Made by a program: the position numbers and the translations under genes
Origin: Dipetalonema caudispina
Taxonomy: Eukaryota > Nematoda > Chromadorea > Rhabditida > Onchocercidae
Assembly: GCA_013365325.1 (NCBI GenBank)
Contig: JABVXV010000296.1
Location: forward strand, 1 to 64,000
Direction of reading: 5' to 3'
DNA length: 64,000 nucleotides
The notes under the pieces: model-generated
What the model was told of the DNA's origin: nothing
What the model saw: the letters and a program-made list of their open reading frames with translations, nothing else
Database searches by the model: none
Shown: positions 39,001 through 52,100 of the stretch, one piece after another
How the letters are laid out: every line of letters begins with the position of its first letter
Position numbering within the stretch: the first letter of the stretch is position 1

Positions 39001-40990
39001 TTTCATCAACAGCGACAGCGACTAATACATGACGAACATAAGTAGGATTTAGTGAGTTTTAGGAAACTATGATAACTTTAATATCTCTGGAATCACGATA
39101 ACTTCGTGATGTGAAGGGAAATCGTGGTAAGGTGATATCTCAATTAGTGTTTTCTACTTTATTTCTGGTAAAATGTTACTTCAAAAATGTTCTGTTTAAT
39201 GAATTTCAAATTAATTTTTGAAGGAAAAAGCGGTGCATTTGATGTTTGCCATGTAATCTCACGCAAATAATATCAACTTCATTATTCCAAACATGAGATC
39301 TTTTTGATAACGCTATTTCTTTCGCAAGTGAAAGCCAAAGCGCGATTATACAAATACAATAATGTTAAAAGATTGCGATCAAAAAATCAGCAGATTCCAG
39401 GAGAAAAAATTGATAAAACTGACTATATGGCCCTTTCGAATGTACCCAATAAAAGCAATTACTTTGAAGATTGAAATAATCAACCAATAAATACTGCTTC
39501 ATAACAAACAAACAATAAGTTTTGAATTGAATACTAATAACAATTAAGTGCAGTTTCCAACAAACTCCATTTTTAAGTATAATTCACACTTTTGAGTAGA
39601 AACAGAATTGAAGGATTGAACAATATGAAGAAATTTGAGGCTTTCCGGAATCATCGTTGATTGCATGAACTGTGGAGGTTGTGTAATCACATCTGACAAA
39701 TATTCACTGCATATGAATGCTTCGAATGGTCTCTTTAAAAAAGTGAATATATTATTCTTGAACTGATTAGATTAAGCCAATGAAAGAAATATTGATGAGC
39801 TTTAGAAGATTTCATTAATCCAAAGTTGCTCTCAGTAATTATCAAGGCCAAGCCACATTTGATATCATGCCACAAGTCCAAGATTTGAATAATCACGACA
39901 AGGACTATTTCCGACCTCAGAAATGTAACTTCAAAAATGTGCATGTGAAAAATAAATAGGGCAACTGCAAGTTACTTAGAAAAGGTGTAGGACTTGAATA
40001 TAAGCCTAGAATACACGGTATCTTTGCTGGCCACAGGTTTATACTTCTAGCATTAGGATCTGATCATTTTGTAAACTACGCTTAGTCACTGACTGAATCT
40101 ATTATTAAATTTTTTGAGATAATTTTGAAACAGGAGTCGATATTTATGAAATGTGACTGTCAATTATTTCATGCATTCATTGCAAGAGCTGAATAGAAAA
40201 GGAAATAGAAGGGTAATTAGTATCAAATTAAAGTTATTCATCTTTTCGTTACTTTTCCTTCTTTAAACTTTTGTGTTACCATGCTATCATGTTGGCTTTA
40301 ATGGTAGGCATTTCTTGATGTGCCTAAAATTCAACTTTTTTTTAAAAAAAATGTCGAAAAAAAGATAAGGAATTGTTTACAATGAAATTGCAAAATTTGG
40401 CAATATATCGAAGACAGTATGAGCTGAAGTATTGAATATTTATCAACAAGAAGCGGAGGAGGGGCAGCCAAGTTATCAACCAGTTTGGATGGTTGTCTTG
40501 CATGAAAGGGACAAGGAGTGCAGTCGAAATGTCCAAAGTTTTTTTATGGGCAATTGGAACGAAATCGATATTTCGTCCTAACTTGATTTAAACATATGAA
40601 ACATTGTTTTTCAAAATTTATATAACATATCGATCCAATATATTCGACTACTGCTTTTCGTATGCTCATGATACTTTTTAGAACTGAATCCTTAAAATTA
40701 TCTGTCCCACCAACAAAAGATAATGATCGAATCCCTTTTGACAAACTTCAGTAAATTTCGAAAGTTTCACTGAACGACAGGAAATCAAAAATATCTCGTG
40801 ATCGAATTGAACAGTTGAACGGAAACAACTTGTAAGAACATCAGAAATGTTGAGTTGACAGGATCTCATCTGTCGGGAATAAATGTAATTAGCATTGACT
40901 AAAATATCACTCGAAAATTATTCCAATAATTTTTAACGAAGTATGAGGAAGATACTCACCAAAACGAAAGTATTTCTAGGCGAATAATAT
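36068..40990. other. Gene-poor stretch after CWC15
   Basis: 4.9 kb. Beyond the CWC15 3' UTR I see no conserved exon; the longest frame (38,655-38,936 minus) has no family resemblance and no good splice context. Confidence 0.55.
36236..36241 (+). terminator. AATAAA polyadenylation signal of CWC15
   Basis: AATAAA about 170 nt after the CWC15 stop codon. Confidence 0.65.
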
Positions 40991-43900
40991 CTAGTGACAA
41001 TACTGCCTGAAGCTTTGTTGAAAAAGTGTAGCAAAAACGATTACGGCGATAAATGCACCTGCCTTGACACCTGCAATAAGATCGATTTAGAAAATCCCTC
41101 AACGATTTCTCTTGCATTTGCATGGCTGGATATGGTAACAGCTGAGAAGGATTAACCGACGAGAGGGAGTCCTCCGCAAAAGATTGCGTTGTATCAGCGA
41201 CAAACCCATAGCGCCGTTATTTTCTGATACAATAAGGTGTCTTCCTCTTTCCTTCATTTCACGCTTAAATGATTTATACAAATTATGCATCACTCTGCAC
41301 CTTTTCCAAAGCTTTTGAATGTATTCGAGTTTAATTCATTCTTCATCCTCTTCGAAATTCATACAGAATAGGTTATTCTTACAGTGATGTTAGCACAACT
41401 TTCGTCGTGTTGAATAGTTTGCGGAGCTTTCATTACCAACGAGCTACTAAGAATGGAAAAAGAGAATTAAACCTGAAACTATCCTTAAATATCCCAAATA
41501 ATAGATAATTTGCAGTTTAAGGAGCCATTAAATATGCATTAAATCCAGAAAAGATCGGCTAATTAAACGATAATAGATCGGATGTAAGACTTGCTATGTC
41601 TTATGATACAAAAAGTCATCAGAGACTATTAAAATTTCAATTCCTTTCAGGAAATGATGCATGAGGAAGAAGAGGAAGAATGATGGACCAATAATTTTCT
41701 GTATATAAATTTAGGTGACAAACCATGACAGGTTGGATTAGGTTCTGGGAACGATCAAAAAATGTACCAATTGGGGTACTACTAATATGGAATATATTAA
41801 TGTCGAGAAGTGTTCGCTTACTGTTACTAGTTAGTTCGTCTTAAAGTTTGAATTTCACGCAACTAAATGTAATTCAAAGTATACACATCGATTGGTAGTA
41901 TAATCAAACTAAAGTCTGATGATGTCGATTTTTTAGACCTTGTCGTGAATTTAATGCTTGATCAATTAGAAAAGAGCGAGAGTCGCAAATTTTAACGCAA
42001 CTCCCTCTTAATAGATCCAATGATCGACACTCGAGAATCTGTAGGAATAAGGCTGGAATATGGTCCTATATGAAGAATTTCATGAACCTTACATGTTGAT
42101 GAGGAACTCAGCAAAAGTGCACGTGCCGTGGTCGTTGTGGTTGTTGTAGTTGTTGTCACCTCGGGAGTACAATTATAAGCTCGACATCGTAGAAATTCCA
42201 CATTACCCTGAAAAGTTTGATCTTTCTGTTTAATTTAGACCAGAGTGATAAATATTGGTTGATGAGCCAATGACTTCTTCAGATGGATTGATCAAGCAGG
42301 AAATCTGCTGACAAATGAAACATCAGATATCTTCCCTTTTTGTCGCTTTTTACTGTATCGCTCTACTCTGCAGAAATACCTCTACAAAAATACTTAACAC
42401 TAAAATGGGAACAGTTTTCTGCTTGGATACAATGTGCAGAATGAAGAAGGCTTTTTCAGTTGACGGTTTCAGAACCAATTATACTCGACGATAAGCTTTT
42501 GAGCGGTCGACCAAGGACATACAGATCTGTTCACCTCATCAATTCCCCTTTTGGACTCCTAATATCCTATTGTTATGTTATTACTAATGGCATCTTCATT
42601 ATTATTTCTCATTACTATGCACAGTTCAGCGGTCATATCTAATGTTAGCATTTCTGAAGGGAAAATTCGGCGATGATGAAAAGTGGAAAGTAAGGCAATA
42701 TTTAAGATAGAAAGAATAAACCTTTAAGATTTCGTGTTGGATTTAATCCGTTACTTTGATAAACTTAAGAAGGATATCGCTCATCTCATAACTTGCAATC
42801 GTCAATATTTATTAATATGAAATTTATTTAAAATTACTGCGACTGTTTCGAGGTCATTGATTGTAATAACCTTCCGCTGGAGTAGGACAGTATTTAGTAG
42901 GCATAGGAAGGGAAATGAGACCATAAATCATTTGCTTGAACCTATTTCAACTGTGTCAACTGATGCAGCGACAGCAAACCACATGCTCATTCGTTTCCAC
43001 TTGATATGATTGATGGAACTAACGCTTTTTCCATTATTTACCACCTTTAATTAGAAAATTCAGTATGATATATAATTTCCGCACCTAATTATAAAATACA
43101 ATCACGCAAATCTTATGTTAGCATTTCTGAAGGAAAAATTCGCCGAAAAAGTGTAAGGCAATATTTATGATAGAGAGAATTAAGCTTTAAAATTTCATGT
43201 TGGATTTAATCCATTACTTTGATAAACTTAAGAGGTAGGTTGATAAAATCACTCATCTCATAACGATTGTCCTGCATTTGAAAATCTCAACCGATAAGGA
43301 AGGAGGAATGAACTGATATATTAGCACACTATGGCATTTAAATATCTATTAGCTACGATATTCGATCGCAATAACGTTGAAATTTAAATCACTGGATGAA
43401 CTTTTAAAGCGATCATACTAAAAATAATGTGAGGATTTCAAGAATTTCCCCTTCTCTAAACAAAAAAAAAATCAAAGGAAAAAATCAAAGGTCGAGAGTT
43501 GAGCAACTCTTTTACATCTTGACATCTACATTCCGGTACACCAAACATGCTACGAAAGAGGATCAGTAAAGGTTGATGGTAATGAATGATTGGCAATACC
43601 TCAGGAGTGAGTTGGCAACCATTAGTGGGATCAGTCAACTGACAGCGATCGCCATTCAATTTGTTCTTTGCACGATCTCGACAGCAAATATCAAATACCT
43701 GAAAAAGGACTGATCCTGCATAGAAAATGTGATGCAAATCATACTATCTAATGAATTGAATCAGATCGAACTGGATTATGTGTTAAAGAAGTAACGTAAT
43801 GCCTTACGTCAAGAAGTAGCCAATGTTTACTCAGGAAGCTATAAATCAATCACAGGTCAATTATTCAACTCTCTTCTGGTGACACAGAGTGTAAATCATG

Positions 43901-44081
43901 CCTAAACTGTTACCCTGCAAAAATTGTCGCCGGCTAACTGAGCCATTTCATCACATATTTCGACATAATCTCGCATAGTCGGGTCGTAGTACTGATGTGA
44001 AGTGGTAATTGCAACGATGAGAAGCAGGAAACTCAGTGGCAATATCCTTACTGATAGTGCTTGAACCATCGTCATTATCAT
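40991..44081 (-). CDS. Cys-rich type I membrane protein with poly-Thr stalk, unknown family
   Basis: Four exons (minus): 44081-43914, 43698-43600, 42207-42093, 41070-40991; phases agree, giving 153 residues. Residues 1-29 are a signal peptide (VRILPLSFLLLIVAITTS). The ectodomain (about 30-105) has cysteines at 43, 55, 61, 62, 75, 84, 97 and 102: an even number, suggesting four disulfides. A run of ten Thr (107-116) encoded by mixed ACN codons follows, then Leu/Ser residues, and a membrane segment AGAFIAVIVFATLF (about 131-144) with a tiny tail. The ten Thr look like an O-glycosylated stalk holding the Cys domain above the membrane. The first ATG lies 2 nt after a TCTCCCAG acceptor. Intron 2 (42,208-43,599) carries a direct repeat. 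Exon 4 also has other open frames; this one was chosen by phase (T|GT) and because it supplies a membrane anchor. No family recognised. Confidence 0.7.
42642..43271. repeat. Direct repeat, about 160 bp, two diverged copies
   Basis: Copies at 42,642-42,803 and 43,115-43,271, both starting ATGTTAGCATTTCTGAAGG and sharing GTTGGATTTAATCC and ACTTTGATAAACTTAAGA, ending near CTCATCTCATAAC. About 310 bp of other sequence lies between. Both copies sit in intron 2 of the Cys-rich membrane protein gene. Confidence 0.85.
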
Positions 44082-46137
44082 CTCTGGGAGAAAGATTTCG
44101 ATTTCAGTAATAATCAAAAGAATTTGTAATGAAGTCATCAGCGGTTGACATCTGCTTTACAATTTTCCGTGATAATACAACATATCACTAAAGATCCTAA
44201 CAAATTTTAGATGAGATTAAATATTCGTAAAATTTTATTCAAAAAGAAGTTTCTTTTGCAAAAGAGCCTAGCAGAAGTTGAATGACTGTGTTTTTTACTT
44301 ATTCAATACAGTCAATTTTGTAAACAGTTTGTCTCAAAAAAGAATCGCTGTCAACAAAGTTGCGAAGTCTAAAAATATCCTTATGTAATGTTATCAGAGT
44401 AAAGACAAACATATGATTATGAACCAATCTGTGCCATGGAATGTCAAGAAGCAAATATGAAAATTAAAATGATAATAATTGAGATAGCTAATGCTTACTG
44501 TTTATCCGACAGTTTTATTTATAATAATGATTGCAAAGGCTGTTTAAAAAGATTGAAATTTGATGGAATTCAACATTTCGATGTGTTTTTGCAAGGCAAT
44601 AAAATAGAGAAGGGACGCGTTTTGAGAAAGATAAATGAGGCAAAGTTGAATTAGAATTTCAAGATGAGATTTCAAAGATAGAGGAAAGTAGTTAAGAACG
44701 CTTGTCATTGGACATTTCCACAATATATCATATGCCCCAAAATGGCTCCTCATAACAATTGGAAATCTAAGAGAGATGGTCAAAGGGCATTAAAACAAAC
44801 ATTCAAATTTGACATCTGGATAGATGGATGGATCTGCTACAGATGTCACTTGCACGGCATATTCATGTTTTCAATGTCATGACGATGATTTGCAAACGTC
44901 AAATATTGTTTTAGTAAATAAAGTGACAATTTAATTGGTGTAGGAGTGAAGCTTAAACAACAAACAATCGTAAACAGCAGTAGAAGGAAGTAAGCAAGCA
45001 TCACGAAGGCGCAAAAGTACACTTGTCGTTAAGTACGCTGATAAGCAAATAAGTAAACAAAGATATCGAATGAACGGGAAAGGAATAAGTAAATAATTGG
45101 CTGAATTGCAAGGACCATCCATTCTAAACATCTCTTTAACGGAATAGTTATGAAGGGTATCTCAAGAAAATTTAACAATTTAACTGTTAATTATTTTCGA
45201 AATCCATAGTCGATTAACAGATCGCGGAGTGTTCTTACTTCAAACTACTGAGACATATATCCAATAACTTTTAGGTGTAATAAGGAACAATAGGTAGTTC
45301 GAATAAGAAGAGAACGAATAAATAAGAAGCAAACAAACTAACAGATAACTGATAAGAGGATATCCGAGGAAGCAAAAAGTGATACAATACGAAACGGTAA
45401 TTTCAAACTTCGCAAACCCTACCGGATTTTCATTTGATGATGTTGGCGTCATCAGAACCACTGCCTCCTTCTATCTTCTATCCTTTAATGGGGTGGAAAA
45501 TTGGGGCGGTGTCATCGGTATGTGCCATATGTCGCGTAACATTATCGCTACGAGAATTGTCACCCTTGATCTGCTGCTACAGCCCGACAGATTCGATTCA
45601 AATGAATAATGAAAGGATAGATATGTCATTCAAAAGCTGTCGGTCTGGTGGCACTAGCTAAAATTTGAATCAAAAAATTTCGAACTTCAAATCATTCTAC
45701 AACGTTTCGAAATATCCAATATGAGACAAATGAGCACATGGCAGCAGAGAAAGAGAAGGAAAGCGATGGAAGATGTCCCTTTCATTTATTTTATATATCG
45801 TTTCGAAATTAGCCTGAATTTCATTCTTTGCCGTGCTGGAATATGTAAAGTACCATTTCCTATCATAGTTCCATTATCCGTTCAAGATCAAAAAGCTCCT
45901 CATATTTCAAAAATTTTTTTAGTCGAATGCTCAGTCGACACAGTCGAAACCGGAATTGTTATTATCAAAAGAGAAAATGCAGCAATATTAAAATTGCTTT
46001 TCAAAAAAGAAATTGATGCAAATTGAAATTTGAACAATTCTCTTGGGGAACAAGGACAAGTTCATCTTCACGAGAGTACACATATATGCAACACAGCTCA
46101 GTTGAAACACATCGAACAATCAAGGAGTGGAAGAAAA

Positions 46138-46175
46138 AATTGTCATTTCGGTTAGCGGTCGCCGAAATGACAATT
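46138..46175. repeat. Perfect 14-bp hairpin, 10-nt loop
   Basis: Arms 46,138-46,151 (AATTGTCATTTCGG) and 46,162-46,175 (exact reverse complement), loop TTAGCGGTCG. No gene is clearly associated. Confidence 0.9.
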
Positions 46176-49100
46176 GAGGGCAAACGGTCAGTTAACATTT
46201 CAATCTCAATCAGTTGACATAGTGAAGTATGCAAATATTGATTTCCTCTCACTTTCCTGGAGAATGAACAATTAATTCAATTTTGAAAATTGTTAGAAAT
46301 CAATTTATCAAAAAGTCCAAAATTGACGAGAAAATTCAATATTTTTCAGTATTAAACGATGTGAGAAGGTTGCTGAGTCGTTAAAATGTACAGTTCAATT
46401 CCGAGAAGAAACAATCTTAAACTTAGCTAATCAGCCGATTTGTTGTAAAATTTGAAATGACAATTAGTTACAGCAAAAGAACTTTTCTCGTGAATTGAGT
46501 AATGATACATCACGACTACTCGCTGAGATGACAATTCTTGTGTGTTTTCACTTTTATTTCTTAAAATTTCGATTTCTAATGAGGCACTGTTAATGTAATT
46601 AAATAATTCAACATCCCACAAAGTACTCAATATGATCATTTATTGATTTATTTACAATACTTTTTGTGAATAAATTTAGACTATTCTATATTTAGTTCGG
46701 AAGATCACTGAGAGTACTAAATCTTTTCTCATCGATTCGAGATCAGAGTTTGTATAATGACAGCAATATTGGTAAGTAGTATGCTTTAATGATATTTAGC
46801 CTTACAGATAAAGTGTATGAGATCAATTTAGTGTGTCTTTTGTTATGTCAATTTGACAGATCGAAAAAGAGCGGAAATGGATGATAGTTGTTGGTTTAGT
46901 ACATGGTGATCTCATTCTCTCTTTTAGAATGTGTAAACAAAAAAGATCATATTAGTGAATTGATTTCAAGATTGAAAGATTTTGGAATTTAGTGAGAGAA
47001 AGACTATTTTAAATATCTACCGCTTACTTTAGTTGAACGAATTTGGCTGAAATTTTACCGATTGCGAGAACTGTGACGAAGAAATGTTGTGGCATTTGTG
47101 AGGAGTAGTGCTTTTTTTACCAATTTTTGGAGAAATGTGCAGATAAAGGAAAATTCTGCTGAAAAGCAAGAAAACATCAGAGATTATAAACTGGTAAGAA
47201 AAGTTCAAACGACAAAATTTCATGTTTTTTGAGTTTCAATTTCAATTCAAATTGAATCGTTCTAAATCGCTTTGCAGAACGTAGCAGGAATTGATTGGCC
47301 AGTAAAAGTGAAATTAATTCTTGAAGTAGTGAAAAAGTAAGACAAATAACTATTTGTTGGAATGCAGTGGAAGAGAATATTTGCATAGTGAGTGAACTGT
47401 ATGTAGAATAAACGGAAGCCGTAGAGCTAACCGGGAAGTTAAGAGCATTTATCCTCCTGATTACCGGAATTAAGTTATTGCAAACATCGTCTAATATTCT
47501 ATCTTCTCTTCTCATTTTTGATATTATCTATTCGAAATTCACACATTATCATTGCGATATCCTAAACTATCAAGAACGATAGAATGGATCATCAAAAGGG
47601 CAAATATATTTTTGATTGCTGAAATCTTCGAAGAAGAATAACCAAGCTGAAGTAAGGTTCATCAGAAAGCAACTGAATTTGACATATTTCCCGTATTGTT
47701 ACTGCTTGGCAACAGTAGCAATAAAGCTGTGACGTATGTCAAGAAAGGTTCGATAAAGTAATCAGTGAAAGAGCAAACTTATCAAAGTAAAAGAAAGAGA
47801 ATAAGTTGTTGCTTTTCCTCTCATCAAAAGAACGGAGAATATTTCATACGGTACGGCACAAATATTCTTCAATTAATTTCAATCAATATTAAGTAACTTA
47901 ATCAAGTAAGACTTCAATGAATTCAATGATCGAATAAATAATAGTTTTCACTACTAAGCTTGTTTCGCTGATTCTGTTAAGGAGTAAATAAGTAATGGAT
48001 GAAATGATAGTTTGAAGTTAGTTTACGATAAATATTATAGTTCATAACAGTTGGAAGCACTTCAAATGACATTCAGACTTACCTAACGTATACGAAAGTA
48101 ATTTATATCAAATTGAATTGTGCCAATAGAAACTTAAGAAATGGCATTCATTTGTCGATAGAAATAGCAGCAGAGCCTTAGTATTGTTAGTGTAAGGCCT
48201 AACGGGGTGATATTTCTGAGAAGGAAAATGGGAATGAGAAAATGAATAGCTTGGAGCATCGTCCACTCCATTACATCCTATGCATGCGAATTTCATAGAC
48301 ATCGTAAAAATTAATCTATGGTCTTGCATTTTGAAGAAAGCCAAAGGTAGTTGTAATGCAGCGGTTGAAATTCATCCTTCATAGACAATACGAGTGCGTA
48401 TCATTAAGCACACAGAGATGATCAAGCACATCGTATCCACCATTTTATGCTAAAGTAATTGGCACTGCATATTATTTAAAGTGGCAATTGTATTGTTCAT
48501 TAATTTTTTTCACTACAGGTCACTTACGGGTCAGCAGTTAGTAACTTTTCTCCTTACTTCAATATTCAAATGACTGTTGGCATGATCGTAAATTGATTGA
48601 ATTGGCCATAAACGTATCTTTCCTAGCCTGGTTGATTTATTTAAAGGCACTTTTAGTATTGCTTATTTTAGTAATTCATGATAAAATTTAAGGAAGAATA
48701 CTTTGTGAGATATGACAAAAATGAAATATGGTTTCTTTGAGTACGGCTTTTAACGAATACTGTGCTAATAGGAATAAAGATGAATCAAAATAACCTCCAT
48801 GGTAATTAAAAAGACTTATCCAATTAATTCAAAAAAGTTCAAACTCTGCACAAAAAATTATTTCAAAAAGAAGGCTTATTATAGAATACACAAATCATCA
48901 AAAGAATATGATAATCTTTTGTTAGTTCAAGAAATTCACCCTGTGCTTCCGAACTAGAAACATAAAAATGGCAGATCGGCAGAAATTTGACCATCCGTCT
49001 CGAAGTAAATTAGAAAGTTTGAATGTCCGATATCCCATATTCAATATCCGCTTTGTGTTTCAGCACCGTATTAGGGAATTGCAAATAAGCATCCATTCAT

Positions 49101-52100
49101 TTGGACAAACAATACTCAGGATGCGATCAGATATAACCGCCCATATTTGCACAAGCCACTCAAAAGTGTTTTCTGCAATCCTACGAGGGAGAGAAGTCAA
49201 GTATTTGACCCAGGTCAACATACACAGAAGGTCAGAGTTTAGCCGATACGCTAATGATTTTAAACATTTTGACAAGGAGTGGATATTCTTAAAGCCAATC
49301 TGAAATCATTTATTTAAATAGCAGCTATTCTGATACAGTTTGATTATATTAATTAAGAACAATGAATATTGTAATTTCTGTCTTTTCTTTCATTCCAGTT
49401 AAATTTCTTTGCATATGACCTCACCATTAGTTGTAATAGTTCTAACATTTATATAATGCATCCCAATTGTCAACATTCGGCAACAAAATAAATACCCATC
49501 CTAATGGCTAAATTAGCTAGACGTTCTGAAGATGAAGAACAATAGATTTAATTAATGGGTTTAAGTGGATGAAACGCCTAGCATTAGGTACGACGGAAGA
49601 GAGGAGCGCTTTTTTGACTGAAATAACAGATACTATATAAATAATAGTTGTCAACTAAGTCCTAAAATGCTGCTTTTCGTATTTCATTGATGAATCACTG
49701 CTGGAAAATCTTCTATTGCATGTTTCCACTCCACTCACTTTAAAATAAAGGTTAAAGTGCATCATAAATAACTTTGTAGTTCAATTAGAAATGAATGGAG
49801 TATCCCGACAACTCCGACAACTTAGGAGACATTTTAACAAAAAAATTATAATTTTGTTAGCCAATACACTGTAGGTAGGGCCAAACTTTGGAACTTTCAC
49901 TGTTCCCTAAGCGATAAATAATTCTAATAATAATTGATTTGCTTTCTACGGTGTCAGCTTCGGACTAATTAAGAAAATCCATCCGGCATTAAATATGGCT
50001 ATGACTTTAGCTATTACCGCAATAATTATCACGCGATCGATTCCCAATCAGCAGCAACCATTTAATTACGATGATAATGACACAACGTTATATATCAAAG
50101 TATTAAATGACCCCTTTGATGGAAAGCAATCATTCAGCTTTATACCGCTCTTCGCCTATCTTTTCTTTTCTTCCATGACAACCAACAGCTGGCCAAACGT
50201 TGACTAAATGGTCCAGTGGGTAATAAAATATCTCTCTTTTAAGCAGCAAGAAAAGAAATATGCAAATATCACTGTAAATCAGATCAGATCGAAAAATGAG
50301 ATACTCGACTTCTTTACCGATCCATCCAGGAAGTTTTCGGATGCTTTCTGCGACTCTTTTTTTAGGCTTTCATTTATTTCATTCGATTTCATCTGATTTT
50401 TTAAACAGAAAGAGATGTCAGAAATATTTTGGATTCTAAGAACAATGGAACATAATATAATTGATCCTGACCTGATCAGTATTATTTTTATAATCGTAGT
50501 GACTTGTAATTTAACAAGAAACAATTATAGCCTCCATAATCTTACTAAGTTATAAAAGCTGAAAAATCAGAAATAACTTCAACGAATGAAAATTCATATG
50601 CAAAGCTAATAAAAGAATAAAGTGACTAATGAACATATAAGTGGAAAATTGTCTTAGGTACAGGATGAGATTTGAGTGGTAAAAAGTTGATTAATTATGT
50701 AAATGTCAGATAAAAAATTAGTTAAGCACAAATAAAAGAATGATGATAAAGTTAAGTAATAATAAAAAGCTATATTTCTTAAGAAGGATTGATGATAAAA
50801 TCAAAAGTAGTGCTTTTGGAGTGACAAGTTTTGGTAAAAGTCAATGTGATATATATGTGAAAGTGGCAGTATGATTTCCTTCGGAATGTGTAATAAAGAA
50901 TTCAAATCCGCTATCGCTGAATATTACGAATACCGGTCGTCTTTATCCTGAAGTATTCCAACTGAATCACTTTTAATCTACGATCTTTTCACAGCTTTCA
51001 AAATATCTAAGAGTTATAATGGTAATTTCAGATAAGAGTTAGATCAACGATAATAAAGAATTTTTATAAAACTTGTATTCTTGACAGAAATATCATTACA
51101 AATTATAAGAAATTCGATACCGATTTGATATTACGGATTGGTGGTAAAACGAATGACCGGAAACGTAAAATAAAGTGAAAGTACTAGGAAAGAGGTAGTT
51201 GTAAAAGAAAAATAACAAAAATAAAGAAATCAAAAACATTAAGAAGTACATTTTCTATCGTACAATACAGAATATTTTAATTCTTTAATCGAATTCTTTA
51301 AGAATAATGTAAAAATTCGCTGATAAATTCTATCATTGCAACAGTGAACAAAAGAATTCATCTTCAGAAGAAACCGGAATACAATTCATTTCAGAATAAT
51401 GAAATGTTAAAAATTTCATCAAATTTGCATTTCAAAATGTAGAAAGACAGCATTCCAGATTTTAATAGAAGATTTTAGATATGGCAAAATGGGTAGCATA
51501 GCATAAATTGCTTTTAGCATTTGTAGTGACCAACGAGGCTTCTTCCCGAGAGGTAACACTGGACAATACTTATGGACAGGCATGTCTTTCTTCATCCTGC
51601 CATTTCAACTCCAATCAAATGTAATTTTTATTGTAATATGCTGAAAAACAGTTTCCACTTCACTCGGTCATGCCAGCCGTTTATTCAGCCTCTTTGGTAA
51701 ACCAAAATTTATTTACATAAGTGCTGGGCATTCAATTTTAGTTGCGGGAAGTTGTAGAATGATCGTTCACTATTGGGAACAACGCAAGTAGAAAGTATTT
51801 GTGTTCATATCATAGAGAATTGATTGATTGGCATTATTTAATATCGAGTGACTGATCATTTTAAAACTCTTAAATTAAAAATTCTTCACGAAGACATTTT
51901 TCCTTCATATCACAGTACCGCTTTTAATGGTTACTGCAAACCACACTTATAAATAATAAACTATTGATAGTATCTTTCTGACACTAATATGATATGGAAT
52001 GATATCACGATTCATCGTAATTAGCAGCAATAACTAGCATCTATAATTGTTCAAAGCAAGTATTATCGAACGAAATGACAGATTTGAATGTAAATAGTTT

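Noticed and set aside
49995..50396. Two abutting plus frames (70 and 62 codons), the first with a hydrophobic start
   Set aside because: Stop/start overlap looks operon-like, but neither translation resembles a protein family and the DNA is A+T rich. Chance is the simpler explanation.
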